Positions 1 through 7,926 of a stretch of DNA of 16,423 nucleotides are shown one piece after another (within the stretch, counting starts at the first letter, position 1; each line of letters starts with the position of its first letter). The position numbers and the translations under genes are program-made. Source of the DNA: Planctomycetota bacterium (GTDB taxonomy: Bacteria > Planctomycetota > MHYJ01 > JACPRB01); contig JACQFK010000023.1 in assembly GCA_016200125.1 (NCBI GenBank), forward strand, positions 1 through 16,423. The letters are read 5' to 3'. The notes under the pieces were generated by a model. The model did not search any database. It was given only the letters and a program-made list of their open reading frames with translations, and had not been told where the DNA came from.

Positions 1-1697
1 CCGGCGTCATCTACCGGGCCCGCCAGCGGAGCCTCAACCGGACGGTCGCGCTCAAGATGATCCTGTCGGGGGAGTTCGCGTCGGCCGACGCGATCCAGCG
101 CTTCCGCGTTGAAGCCGAGGCCGCCGCGTCGCTCGACCATCCGAACATCGTCCCCATCTACGAGGTCGGCGAGGAAAGTGGACACCATTTCTTCAGCATG
201 AAGCTGATCGAGGGCGAGATCCTCTCCCGTCGCATCCGCGAGCGGCCGATGGACTCCGCCGCATCCGCCCGGCTGGTCGCCACCGTCGCCCGCGCGATCC
301 ACTACGGCCACCAGCGGGGCATCCTGCACCGTGACCTGAAGCCGTCGAATGTCCTGGTGACGACCGACGGCAAGCCCTACGTCGTCGACTTCGGCCTCGC
401 CAAGCGCGTGGAGGCCGGCGAGGCGCTGACCCGCACCGGCGACATCATGGGCACGCCGAGCTACATGGCGCCCGAGCAGATGGAAGGGCGGTCGACCTTC
501 ACGACGGCCGTGGACGTCTACGGCCTGGGCGGCATTCTCTACGAGCTCCTCACCGGGCAGCCTCCCTTCCGGGGCGACACCCTGGCCGCGATCATGCGGA
601 AGGTGATGGAGGACGAGCCCGCGGCGCCGAGGTCCCTCCGGCCCGGAATCGACGCGGACCTCGAGACGATCGCGCTGAAATGCCTGGAGAAGAACCCGGT
701 CAAGCGCTACGCGTCCGCCGACCTGCTCGCCGAGGACCTGGAGCGCTGGCTCGCGGGCGAGCCGATCCTGGCCCGGCCGGTGACGACGTGGACGCGGGGG
801 CTCAAGTGGGCCCGCCGGCGCCCCGCGGCCGCGGCGCTGCTGGCCGTCAGCCTCCTGGCGGCGGCCCTGATGTCGGCGGGCGGCCTGCTCTTCTCCCTGC
901 GCACCGAGCAGGCGCGTCGGGAAGCCGTCGAGGCGGAGCACGAGTTCGAGCTCGCGCTGACGCGGGACGTCGCGGGCCGGCTCGAGGCGGATCTCAGCCG
1001 CGTCGCGCTCCTGCCGGCGCTCCTGGCCGACGCGCTGACGCACAAGGACCGCTGGTCGCAGGAGGAACTGACGGCCTGGGCGATCGACCTCCTGAAGCGG
1101 GATCCCCGGGTCTACGGCCTCACGTTCGCGTTCGAGCCGGGACAGTTCGATCCCGCGCGCGCGGACTACTGCCTCTACGTCTCGCGGAAGACGGATCCGC
1201 CCTCGGGGCTGCTGCTGCTTCCGCCCGGCTACAAGCTCTACCGGGAGTGGGACTGGTACAACCTGCCTCTGAACAAGGGCGTCGGCGTCTGGGACGGGCC
1301 CTACGTCGACGCGGGGGCCTCCGACCTTTCGGTCGTGACCCACAGCGTGCCGATCCTCAGGAACGGGAAGGCGATCGGCGTGGTGGGCGTCGACCTTTCG
1401 ATGGCCTACTTCCGCGTCATCCGCCAGTGGCTCGACGAGCTGGATCTCCGCAGCGCGTACTGCTTCGTGCTGGGCGACGACGACGAGTTCGTCAGCCATC
1501 CCGACGCCCGCTACCAGTCGCCCAAGACGATGCAGGACATCCCCGGCATGGAGGCGCTGAAGAAGCTGGTCAAGTCGCGGCAGACGGGATTCGTGGTGGA
1601 GAAGGACTTCCGCACGGACCGGATCTCGCGCTTCTGCGTCGCGCCCGTCCCCTCCGCCGAGTGGTCCGTGGTCATCGTGCTTCCCCACGCGCCCTGA
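1..1697 (+). CDS. Membrane Ser/Thr protein kinase with extracytoplasmic Cache sensor (5' partial)
   Basis: The gene enters from the left edge: the frame is open from position 3 and begins inside the kinase glycine loop (GVIYRA), so the true start lies upstream and the first ATG, at 57, is internal. Counting from position 3, VALK gives the ATP-binding lysine at residue 18, HRDLKPSN starts at 109, DFGLAK at 129 and the APE motif is near 156-158, so this is a complete Hanks-type catalytic core apart from its first residues. An Ala/Leu-rich membrane segment lies at about 275-298. The rest (about 310-560) resembles a Cache domain, with WDWYNLPL, a W-x-GPYVD stretch, then VTHSVPI and GVVGVDLS, the usual Cache core. 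The inferred topology is a cytoplasmic kinase and an outer ligand sensor. Substrates and ligand are unknown. A clear ribosome-binding site for the next gene follows 66 bases after the stop. Confidence 0.9.
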   Translation, partial: GVIYRARQRSLNRTVALKMILSGEFASADAIQRFRVEAEAAASLDHPNIVPIYEVGEESGHHFFSMKLIEGEILSRRIRERPMDSAASARLVATVARAIHYGHQRGILHRDLKPSNVLVTTDGKPYVVDFGLAKRVEAGEALTRTGDIMGTPSYMAPEQMEGRSTFTTAVDVYGLGGILYELLTGQPPFRGDTLAAIMRKVMEDEPAAPRSLRPGIDADLETIALKCLEKNPVKRYASADLLAEDLERWLAGEPILARPVTTWTRGLKWARRRPAAAALLAVSLLAAALMSAGGLLFSLRTEQARREAVEAEHEFELALTRDVAGRLEADLSRVALLPALLADALTHKDRWSQEELTAWAIDLLKRDPRVYGLTFAFEPGQFDPARADYCLYVSRKTDPPSGLLLLPPGYKLYREWDWYNLPLNKGVGVWDGPYVDAGASDLSVVTHSVPILRNGKAIGVVGVDLSMAYFRVIRQWLDELDLRSAYCFVLGDDDEFVSHPDARYQSPKTMQDIPGMEALKKLVKSRQTGFVVEKDFRTDRISRFCVAPVPSAEWSVVIVLPHAP

Positions 1698-1763
1698 GGG
1701 CGGGGGCGGAATTCTCTTGTCGGAACCCGGCCCGGGTGCTTCCCTAGGGTTGAAGGAGGACGG

Positions 1764-2486
1764 ATGGCCAAGGCGGGGAAGTCGAAGGGCCCGCGTCGGA
1801 GCGCGAAGGGCGCTCCCGTCGCCGACTTCGCGGTCGATCCGCTCCTCGTCGGGGCCGACCGGGAATTCGCCGGCAACTTCCCGCCGGGGCTGCTGGTCCA
1901 GTGCGGCGTCGTCCCGCTGCGCCTCTTCCGCGACGTCGGCCTGGTGGTCGCCCACACGCGCGTGGGCGGGAAGGGCCTCGAGCGGGCGCAGAAGGCCACG
2001 TCCATCCGGCTCGTCTCGGTGCCCCCCATCCACGACTTCGGCGTCGAGCTCTTCCTCCGGACGATGGACTCGGGCGACGAAAACGGCCCGCCGCTGTGGA
2101 TCCCGGAGTCCCGCCGCGCCTATCTCACGCGCATGGGCGATTTCCGGAAGCCCGAGTCCGGGCCGCTCATCGCCGCGATCCTGCTGACCTCGCCGCTCGC
2201 CGCGACCTGCCCGATGCTGATCTCGACGATGGGAGGCGAGGGCCACGCGCTCTACCTCCACGGGACCTCCGGCCTCAAGACCGGCGTCCGGTTTCCGGCG
2301 GCGCGGCTCGAGGAGGTCCTCTCGCGGCTCCGGATCGAGTTCGGCATGGACGGCAAGAAGTCGCAGGCGGAGCCCTGGCTCGAGGGCCGCGGCCGCCAGG
2401 AGCGCGGGCTCGAGGACCTGACCGGCCGCCACCTCCCGCTGCAGGGCGCGGCGTTTGTGGTCGAACCCAAGGTCGCCCGGAGATAG
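1764..2486 (+). CDS. Uncharacterised protein, possibly a degenerate GspE N-terminal-like protein
   Basis: A 240-residue soluble protein with no signal peptide or membrane segment. ATG 1764 is set by a strong AAGGAGGA at 1753-1760. I do not recognise the family with certainty. Residues about 25-100 (DPLLVGADREF, CGVVPLRLF, then a hydrophobic strand and an Ile/Val-rich turn) have the rhythm of the MshEN/GspE N-terminal domain. Residues about 135-200 (PLIAAILLTSPLAATCPMLI, then GVRFPA and a final MDG) resemble the next GspE segment, but the SDIHIEP and RYRIDG signatures are lost. No Walker A is present, so it is not an ATPase. In type II secretion and c-di-GMP-binding proteins such domains act as ligand or partner modules, so a regulatory or scaffold role is conceivable. 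It sits between a membrane kinase and a ferredoxin, 9 bases before the latter, and is probably co-transcribed with it. Confidence 0.6.
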   Translation: MAKAGKSKGPRRSAKGAPVADFAVDPLLVGADREFAGNFPPGLLVQCGVVPLRLFRDVGLVVAHTRVGGKGLERAQKATSIRLVSVPPIHDFGVELFLRTMDSGDENGPPLWIPESRRAYLTRMGDFRKPESGPLIAAILLTSPLAATCPMLISTMGGEGHALYLHGTSGLKTGVRFPAARLEEVLSRLRIEFGMDGKKSQAEPWLEGRGRQERGLEDLTGRHLPLQGAAFVVEPKVARR

Positions 2487-2495
2487 GATGGGGGC

Positions 2496-2804
2496 ATGGA
2501 CGAACTGAAGCAAAAGCCCTACGAGCGGATCATCTTCGTCTGCGCCAACCAGAAGGACCCGGGCGAAGCCGCGTGCCTGAACCGGGGCTCGGGCGAGTAC
2601 CAGAAGCAGCTCAAGGAGTACATGAAGTCGAAGAACATCAAGGGGCTCCGCGTCTCGCGGTCGCTCTGCCTGGGCCTCTGCGAGAAGGGCCCCAACATCT
2701 GCGTCATGCCCGAGAACGCCTGGTACACGGGCGTCACGCCGAAGGATCTCGACGAGATCAAGGCGAAGTGGATCGACCCGATGGCGGAGAAGAAGCCGGG
2801 CTAG
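2496..2804 (+). CDS. Thioredoxin-fold [2Fe-2S] ferredoxin
   Basis: A small cytoplasmic electron carrier of 102 residues, the usual size for this family. Four cysteines have the spacing known for thioredoxin-like [2Fe-2S] ferredoxins of the Aquifex type: C16, C27, C58 and C62, that is C-x10-C then C-x3-C (SLCLGLCEKGP). A fifth, C69, follows. The tail ENAWYTGVTPKDLDEIK matches the conserved region that normally reads WY-x-x-V-T-P. An AGGA at 2485-2488, 7 bases ahead, supports ATG 2496. The gene starts 9 bases after the preceding stop, suggesting one transcript. Its TAG overlaps the stop of the converging HEAT-repeat gene inside a CTAG palindrome. Its redox partners cannot be told from the neighbours. 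Confidence 0.88.
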   Translation: MDELKQKPYERIIFVCANQKDPGEAACLNRGSGEYQKQLKEYMKSKNIKGLRVSRSLCLGLCEKGPNICVMPENAWYTGVTPKDLDEIKAKWIDPMAEKKPG

Positions 2805-4914
2805 AGTCGCCCGATCCAGGCCACCCATTCGGCCGCGGCCTCCCGCGTCGGCACGATCCGCATCCGCCCCGGATCCAGGATCAGGTCGTGATCGACGAGC
2901 GTCAACGTGATCGCCGTCAGCAGCGTCGCCCCGCTGCGCTGCGGGATCGGATCGAACTCGTCGGCCGGCGGCTCCGGCCGCGCCCGCAGCTCCGCGCTCA
3001 GCTCCGCGCGCAGGCCCGCCTGCTCCGCGACCGCGGCGAAAGTCTTCAGCGGGGCGTCGACGAGGTCCGCGGCGATCTTCGTGTCGCGCAGCCCCTTCCA
3101 GAGCTGGGGCTCCCGCGTGCCGTTGAGCAGCGTGAAGTTGATGGAGTCCGGCTCCCGTTCCGGATCGAGGGCGGCACGGAGCTCTCCCGGATCGCCGAAG
3201 GAGGCCAGCGCCGCCGCCGCCGAGAAGCGCACCTGCCGGCTCGGGTCGGCCCGGAGGCCGCGCAGGGCGGGGATCGAGGATTCCGCGAGTGCGGGGCGGA
3301 GAGGAGCGGGAGCAGGTCCGGGCCCAGGGCGGGAGACCCCAGGACCCTCAGGGCGACGCCCGAGAAGAGGCGGACGCGGATGTCCTCGTCGCCGAGCATC
3401 GGGGCGATCGAAGGGACGGCCGGGAGATACTCGAGCTCCGTCAGGGCGTGGACCGCGTTCATCCGGACTCCCGGCTCCGCGTCCAGGAGCAGCGGCGTGA
3501 GCTCCGGAGCCGCGTCCCGGACCTTCAGTCCGGCGAGCGCCTTCGCCGCGGCCGAACGGACTTCCGGGGAGCGGTCCGACAGGAAAGATCTCAGGCGCTG
3601 GATCTCGGCCGGTCCACCCAGGGCTGCGCAGGCCTCGACCTGCACCTTCGGATCGGCATCCGAGAGGAAGGGGACGATGTCTTCCCTGGCGCCCAGCCGG
3701 ACGAACCCTTTGACGGCCGCCTGGCGGAGCATCTCGTCCTTGTGCGCCGCGAAGGGGAGGAGGTCCCGCCGTTCGACGGTCCCGAGCCGGGTGAGCATCT
3801 CGACCGCATTGACCTGGTCCCATTCCGAGGGTCCGTCCAGCTTCAGCCGGAGCAGGTCGGAAACCTCCTTCGCCCCCAGATCCGCCAGCGCGCGCATCGC
3901 GTTGTCGGCATCGGGTCCCTCCTTCCGGAGCAGGGTCAGGAGGGAGGGGATCGCCGCGGAGTGTTTCAAGTTCCGCGCGGCGCGGCACGCAGCCGCGCGC
4001 ACTTCCTGGAGCGGGTCCTGGAGCAGCCGGTCCAGCCGCTCCCGGAGAGCGGCGGGCGCCACCTCGGCGAGACCGTCCACCGCGGCTTCGCGGACGACCG
4101 GCTCGGAATCCTGCAACAGCTTCAGATACCGGTCCTCGCGCCCCTTGACGGGGATCCGCTCCAGGGCCTGGGCCGCTCCCGCCCGGGCGAGCGGCTCGGG
4201 ATCCTCCAGAAGGGCCAGCACGGCCGGGGCCGCCTCCTCCGCGTCGAAGCGCGACATCGCCAGCGCCGCCTGCCCGCGGACCTCGCCGGAAGGATCCGAG
4301 AGCAGCGGACGGATCTCCCCCGCCCGGTCCTCCGCCTGGAGGCGGGAGAGGAGCCGCACCGCGCCTTCCCGAACCTTCGAGCTGCCGTTCCGGAGTTGCT
4401 CCGCGGCCCAGGGGATTCCCGAGAGGAGCTTCATCCGCCCGATCGTCTCGAAGAGCCTCGTGATGTGGTCCGCGTCGGCTGCGACGGCGGCCGCCGCGGC
4501 CAGGGGCGCGTCGAGCTCGAAGAGGGAGCGCCGACCCTCGCGGACCTCCCGGACGGCGGTCTCGAAGGCGACGATCGCCTCCGGCTTCCGCGGAGGCCGG
4601 GGGGGCCGGAGCCCATGATCGCAGGCCTCGGGGGGAGGCTCGGGGGGCGGAGGGGGCGGGGCGACCCGGGGCAGAAGCACGAGCACGTGGTTCTCCCGCA
4701 CGCCCGCCTCGCGGAAGGAGCGGGAGGAGTCGAGGATCTTCCGGCTTTCGGCGTGATGCACGTCGTAGGCGGGGTCGCCCGAGTCGATCTGGAGCCCCAG
4801 CTTCCGGAGGAACATCTCGATCTGGGACGAGATCTTCCGGGAGGCGTCGACGAGAATCGGAACGGGACTGGAGGAGCCGGGGCCCCTCAGGCGGATCCGG
4901 ATCAGTTCTTCCAC
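2801..4914 (-). CDS. HEAT-repeat protein with ubiquitin-like N-terminus, interrupted by a one-base frameshift
   Basis: Translation begins at a GTG (4914-4912), the earliest possible start because an in-frame TGA lies just upstream. Residues about 1-85 look like a ubiquitin-like beta-grasp domain: strand, helix, strand, then an ESRKILDSSRSFREAGV segment ending in HVLVLLPRV. A proline-rich linker follows (about 86-110), then roughly ten HEAT-type units carrying motifs such as EVRGQAALAM, VVREAAVDGLAEV and EVRSAAAKALAGL. Near 3293-3296 the repeats break off and continue in another frame (SSIPALRGL, QVRFSAAAALASFGD). The last 100 or so residues (DAPLKTFAAVAEQAGL, LLTAITLTLVDHDL, MRIVP) resemble the short secretin/TonB (STN) fold. 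One added base gives exactly 704 codons plus stop. It lies 31 bases downstream of a large Ser/Thr kinase on the same strand, so it may be a partner or substrate scaffold. Confidence 0.8.
3289..3300 (-). other. Apparent single-base deletion in the HEAT-repeat gene
   Basis: Upstream of this point the - strand reads ...LLPLLSAP in the first frame. Downstream the HEAT pattern resumes as PALAESSIPALRGL in the frame reached by adding one base. The break falls at a run of four G (3293-3296 on the + strand), a typical place for a miscalled or slipped base. It could be a sequencing error, a genuine disabling mutation, or programmed slippage. The sequence alone does not separate these. Confidence 0.8.
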
Positions 4915-4919
4915 GCTAC

Positions 4920-4941
4920 GGGGTCAGTGTACCCCATGGGG
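4920..4941 (-). promoter_or_regulatory. Small hairpin between kinase stop and HEAT-gene start
   Basis: GGGGT (4920-4924) can pair with ACCCC (4931-4935) across a 6-base loop. The same C run can pair instead with GGGG at 4938-4941 (CCCCATGGGG palindrome). It fills the 31-base gap between the kinase stop and the GTG of the HEAT gene, which has no visible Shine-Dalgarno sequence. A role in setting relative translation of the two genes is an inference. Confidence 0.3.
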
Positions 4942-4945
4942 AGGA

Positions 4946-7804
4946 CTACTTGCCGATGCGCGTGGTCTCCACGCGGAGCGAGTCCAGCTGGAGCTCGAGG
5001 ATGGAGCCGCTTCCCTGCTGGTTGCCCTGGTCGATGGAGAGCGAGCGCACCCGGCCGGGGGAGATGCTGGTCCCCTTGGCCGCGGGGTTGAAGGGCTTGA
5101 ACTCGGCGATCCTCAGCGAGTACTGCTTCCATTCCGGGGAGATCGTGACCTCCGAGCTGTAGGTCTGCGTGGCCATGCCGCCGTCGTCGTGGAGGTAGAG
5201 CACCATCTGGTTGCCGCTGCTCTTGCCGCGCGAGCGGGCCCAGAACGTGATCGTCTCCGCGCGCGGGTTCATGCCCATGATGGGGTGGTTCGCCCGGCCG
5301 TTGCTCGGGATGGTGAGGCGGGCGGAGCGGCGCCCCTGCTGCGGCTCCTCGAAGGAGTTGCCCCCGGTGGCCTGGCCGTTGAAGAACCAGCCGCCCGGGA
5401 AGTCCTCGAAGTCCATCTCGACCAGGATGTGGCCGGGCTGCCGCGCCCGCTCGTCGCAGATCTTCTTGTAGCCCTTGATCTGGCTCAGGTTGGACTTGGC
5501 GTAGTCGGTGTCGGCGAGTTCGCCGCTGAGGCGGGCGATCATCTCGGCCGCGACCTCGTAGTTGCCCGCGTTGATCTCCTTCTTCGCGAGCGGCAGGAGC
5601 TTCTTGGCCTCCTCGTTCTTCTCGTTCTGCCGCTTCTTGTAGGCGTCGGCGATCTTGGAGTTGATCTCCGCGTCTTTCGCCTTGCCCACGCGCGAGGCGC
5701 CGTGCTTCTGGCGGAAGTCGTCCATCGCGTCGGCGGCGTCGTCGAACTTCTTCTCCTGGAGGGCGTCGCTGTAGCCCTTGAGGGCGGCGTTCCAGGCCCG
5801 CGTGGCCTCTTCGTCGGCCGCGGCCTCGTTCGCCTGGGCGTAGCGGGTGCGGAGGTCCTTGATCTCGGCCTCCTTCGCGTGGTAGGTGTCCGTGTCCCGG
5901 TGCTTCTCCGCGTCCACGAGGAGCGAGAGGACCCGCTTCCAGTTGGCCGCCTGCGCGGCGGCGTGCGCCTCGGCGAGGATCCGCCCGGTCTCAAGCTCGA
6001 CGAGGGCCTTGAGCCGCGCCGCGGCGAGCTCGCCCTGGTGCTTCTCGAGGGTCTCGAGCCGCTCCTGGCGGGTCTGCTGGTCGAGCGCGTGGATCTTGGC
6101 GGCGACCTCGACCCAGCGGCCCGCGTCACGGGCGGCCTCGATCTCCTTGATCGCCGCGATCGCGTCGAGCTCGCGCCGGCAGTGGTCCAGGTCCGCCTGG
6201 TACTCGGTCTGGCCCGACTTCACGAGCGCCTGGAAGGCGACGTAGGCCTCGGACCACTTCCCCTCGCGGCGCGCCTGGCGCGCGTCTTCGAGCTGCTTCG
6301 ACCGTGCCGTCTCGATCGTGCGCAGGTTGATCTCGCAGTTGCTGATCAGCTTGCCGATCTCGGACGCGTGCTCGCGGAACCAGACCAGCGACTCGAAGTC
6401 CTTGCTGAGCTTCTGGAGGTCCGAGAGCGCGTCCTTCCACTTCTCCTGCTTGATGAGCAGCTCGGCGTTGGAGAGGAGGCCGGAGGCCGCGATGAGCTTC
6501 TTGGAGTCGTCCTTCGGGCCCTCGGGCTTCGCCGCGGGCTTCTCGACGTAGACGAGCCGCTCCTTCTCCTTCGCCGGCTCCTGCGGCGGGGGCGACGCGC
6601 CCAGGAACACGACGAGGGCGGCGATGCCGGCGGCGACAATGGCGCCCCCGGCGGCGAAGGGCCAGACCGGCACGGGCTTCCGGGCGACCGCGTGCCGGGT
6701 GTTGTGGGCCTTGGCATGGAGCGCGACCCGCTGCGCGTGCTGCCTCGCGAGGGCGGCGCCCGTGCCCGCCTGGATCTTCTTCAGGTCCTCGAGCAGTTCC
6801 GCGGGCGTCTGGTAGCGGTGGGTCCGGTCCTTCGCCATGAGCTTCTGTATGCACCAGCCGAGGTCCTCGCGGAGCTGAGGGTTCGCCTTCCGGGGATCGG
6901 GCACCGGCTCCTTGAGGTGCATGCTCATGGTCTCGGCTGCGCTCTTCCCCTCGTAGGGATGCTTCTCGGTGAGGAGGAAGTACATCGTTGCGCCGAGAGA
7001 GTAGAGGTCGGCCCGGATGTCCACGTCCTTGTCGCCCCGGATCTGCTCGGGCGACATGAAGTAGGGCGTGCCGACCGCGAGACCCTCCTGGGTGAGGGTC
7101 TGCTCGACGGACGTCGTCGATTTCGCCAGACCCAGGTCGCAGAGCTTCACCGTCCCTTCCGGCGTCAGGAGGATGTTCTCCGGCTTGATGTCGCGGTGGA
7201 CCATCTTGTGCTGGTGGATGTGGTCCAGCACCTCCGCCATCTGCGTCATGACCTGCAGGGCCGTGCTCTCCGCCAGCGGCCCCTTGCTCGCGTTCATCTG
7301 CTCGCGGCAGCTCTTGCCGGTCACGAACTCCATGACGAAGTAGTAGATGCCGTTGGAGACGCCGACGTCGATCGCGGAGATCAGGTTCTTGTGGTTCAGG
7401 TTGGCGGCCGACTGCGCCTCCTGGAGGAAGCGGGCGACGTAGGTCTTGTCCTTGGTCGCGTTGCCGCTGAGGATCTTGATGGCGACGAGGCGGTTGACGC
7501 TGGTCTGCGTGGCCTTGTAGACCACGCCCATGCCGCCCTGGCCGATCTTGGCCTGGATGGTGTAGCCGGGGATGGGGCTGGTCTGGACGCCGAGCTTCTT
7601 GAGGACGTTCGAGTGGTACTGGGGGGTGAGGTAGCCCTTCTTGGTCAGGATGTCGCCCAACTGCTCGATCAGGCCCAGCTCCCGCATCGTGGTCTGGATG
7701 CGGACGCACTCCGCCACCTGCGTTTCGGTGACGTAGCCCAGGCTCACGGCCGTCTGGCCGAAAGTCTGGTCCGTGTGCGTCGGACTATGGGGCGACTGGC
7801 TCAT
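4946..7804 (-). CDS. Transmembrane Ser/Thr protein kinase with GspE-N-like head and extracytoplasmic jelly-roll tail
   Basis: A 952-residue protein starting at ATG 7804, preceded by purine-rich GGGGAAGG and AGGA. Residues 13-75 (FGQTAVSLGYVTETQV, then GDILTKKGYLT) resemble the GspE/MshE N-terminal helical domain found ahead of some planctomycete kinases. The kinase domain (about 80-345) has GQGGMGVVYKA (88-98), VAIK with K110, HRDIKPEN (203-210), DLG (223-225) in place of DFG, and SPE (251-253), so it appears catalytically complete. A single membrane segment lies at about 381-402. An outer, highly charged helical region (about 430-790) with TPR-like EKWKDALSDL and GKWSEAYVAF units follows. 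Residues about 792-950 look like a beta-sandwich carbohydrate-binding or galactose-binding-like domain (MDFEDFPGGWFFNG, ARLTIPS, ITFWARS, LQLDSLRVE). It heads a two-gene unit with the HEAT protein and faces a zinc-ribbon membrane gene divergently. Confidence 0.93.
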   Translation of the reverse strand: MSQSPHSPTHTDQTFGQTAVSLGYVTETQVAECVRIQTTMRELGLIEQLGDILTKKGYLTPQYHSNVLKKLGVQTSPIPGYTIQAKIGQGGMGVVYKATQTSVNRLVAIKILSGNATKDKTYVARFLQEAQSAANLNHKNLISAIDVGVSNGIYYFVMEFVTGKSCREQMNASKGPLAESTALQVMTQMAEVLDHIHQHKMVHRDIKPENILLTPEGTVKLCDLGLAKSTTSVEQTLTQEGLAVGTPYFMSPEQIRGDKDVDIRADLYSLGATMYFLLTEKHPYEGKSAAETMSMHLKEPVPDPRKANPQLREDLGWCIQKLMAKDRTHRYQTPAELLEDLKKIQAGTGAALARQHAQRVALHAKAHNTRHAVARKPVPVWPFAAGGAIVAAGIAALVVFLGASPPPQEPAKEKERLVYVEKPAAKPEGPKDDSKKLIAASGLLSNAELLIKQEKWKDALSDLQKLSKDFESLVWFREHASEIGKLISNCEINLRTIETARSKQLEDARQARREGKWSEAYVAFQALVKSGQTEYQADLDHCRRELDAIAAIKEIEAARDAGRWVEVAAKIHALDQQTRQERLETLEKHQGELAAARLKALVELETGRILAEAHAAAQAANWKRVLSLLVDAEKHRDTDTYHAKEAEIKDLRTRYAQANEAAADEEATRAWNAALKGYSDALQEKKFDDAADAMDDFRQKHGASRVGKAKDAEINSKIADAYKKRQNEKNEEAKKLLPLAKKEINAGNYEVAAEMIARLSGELADTDYAKSNLSQIKGYKKICDERARQPGHILVEMDFEDFPGGWFFNGQATGGNSFEEPQQGRRSARLTIPSNGRANHPIMGMNPRAETITFWARSRGKSSGNQMVLYLHDDGGMATQTYSSEVTISPEWKQYSLRIAEFKPFNPAAKGTSISPGRVRSLSIDQGNQQGSGSILELQLDSLRVETTRIGK

Positions 7805-7926
7805 CCTTCCCCATTCCTAATACACCCGCGGCGGGCGCGAAAAAGGAACGGGCAATCTAGATTAGTAGCTTGAAGCGGCAGGGTCATACAGAGATTCTTG
7901 AACGGAATGCATAAATCGACCCCTTC
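7805..7926. promoter_or_regulatory. Divergent promoter region between kinase and zinc-ribbon gene
   Basis: This 122-base gap separates two divergent starts and is clearly richer in A+T than its surroundings from about 7840 to 7920. It contains a perfect 10-base palindrome, AATCTAGATT (7854-7863), a possible operator. TTGAAG (7870-7875) with GATTCT (7893-7898) at 17-base spacing is a weak sigma-70-like candidate on the + strand. No convincing -10 box was found for the - strand. The call rests on position and composition more than on motifs. Confidence 0.4.

Noticed and set aside
1901..4618. A very long open frame on the + strand spanning the ferredoxin and HEAT genes
   Set aside because: It is rich in Arg, Pro, Ala and Gly with no recognisable domain, and lies across three well-supported genes on both strands, as expected from high G+C antisense openness.
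5189..7873. A nearly 900-codon open frame antisense to the large kinase
   Set aside because: Its Leu/Val/Arg/Gly/Asp-dominated text is the typical mirror of a Lys/Glu/Ala-rich gene. The kinase on the other strand has all catalytic motifs.
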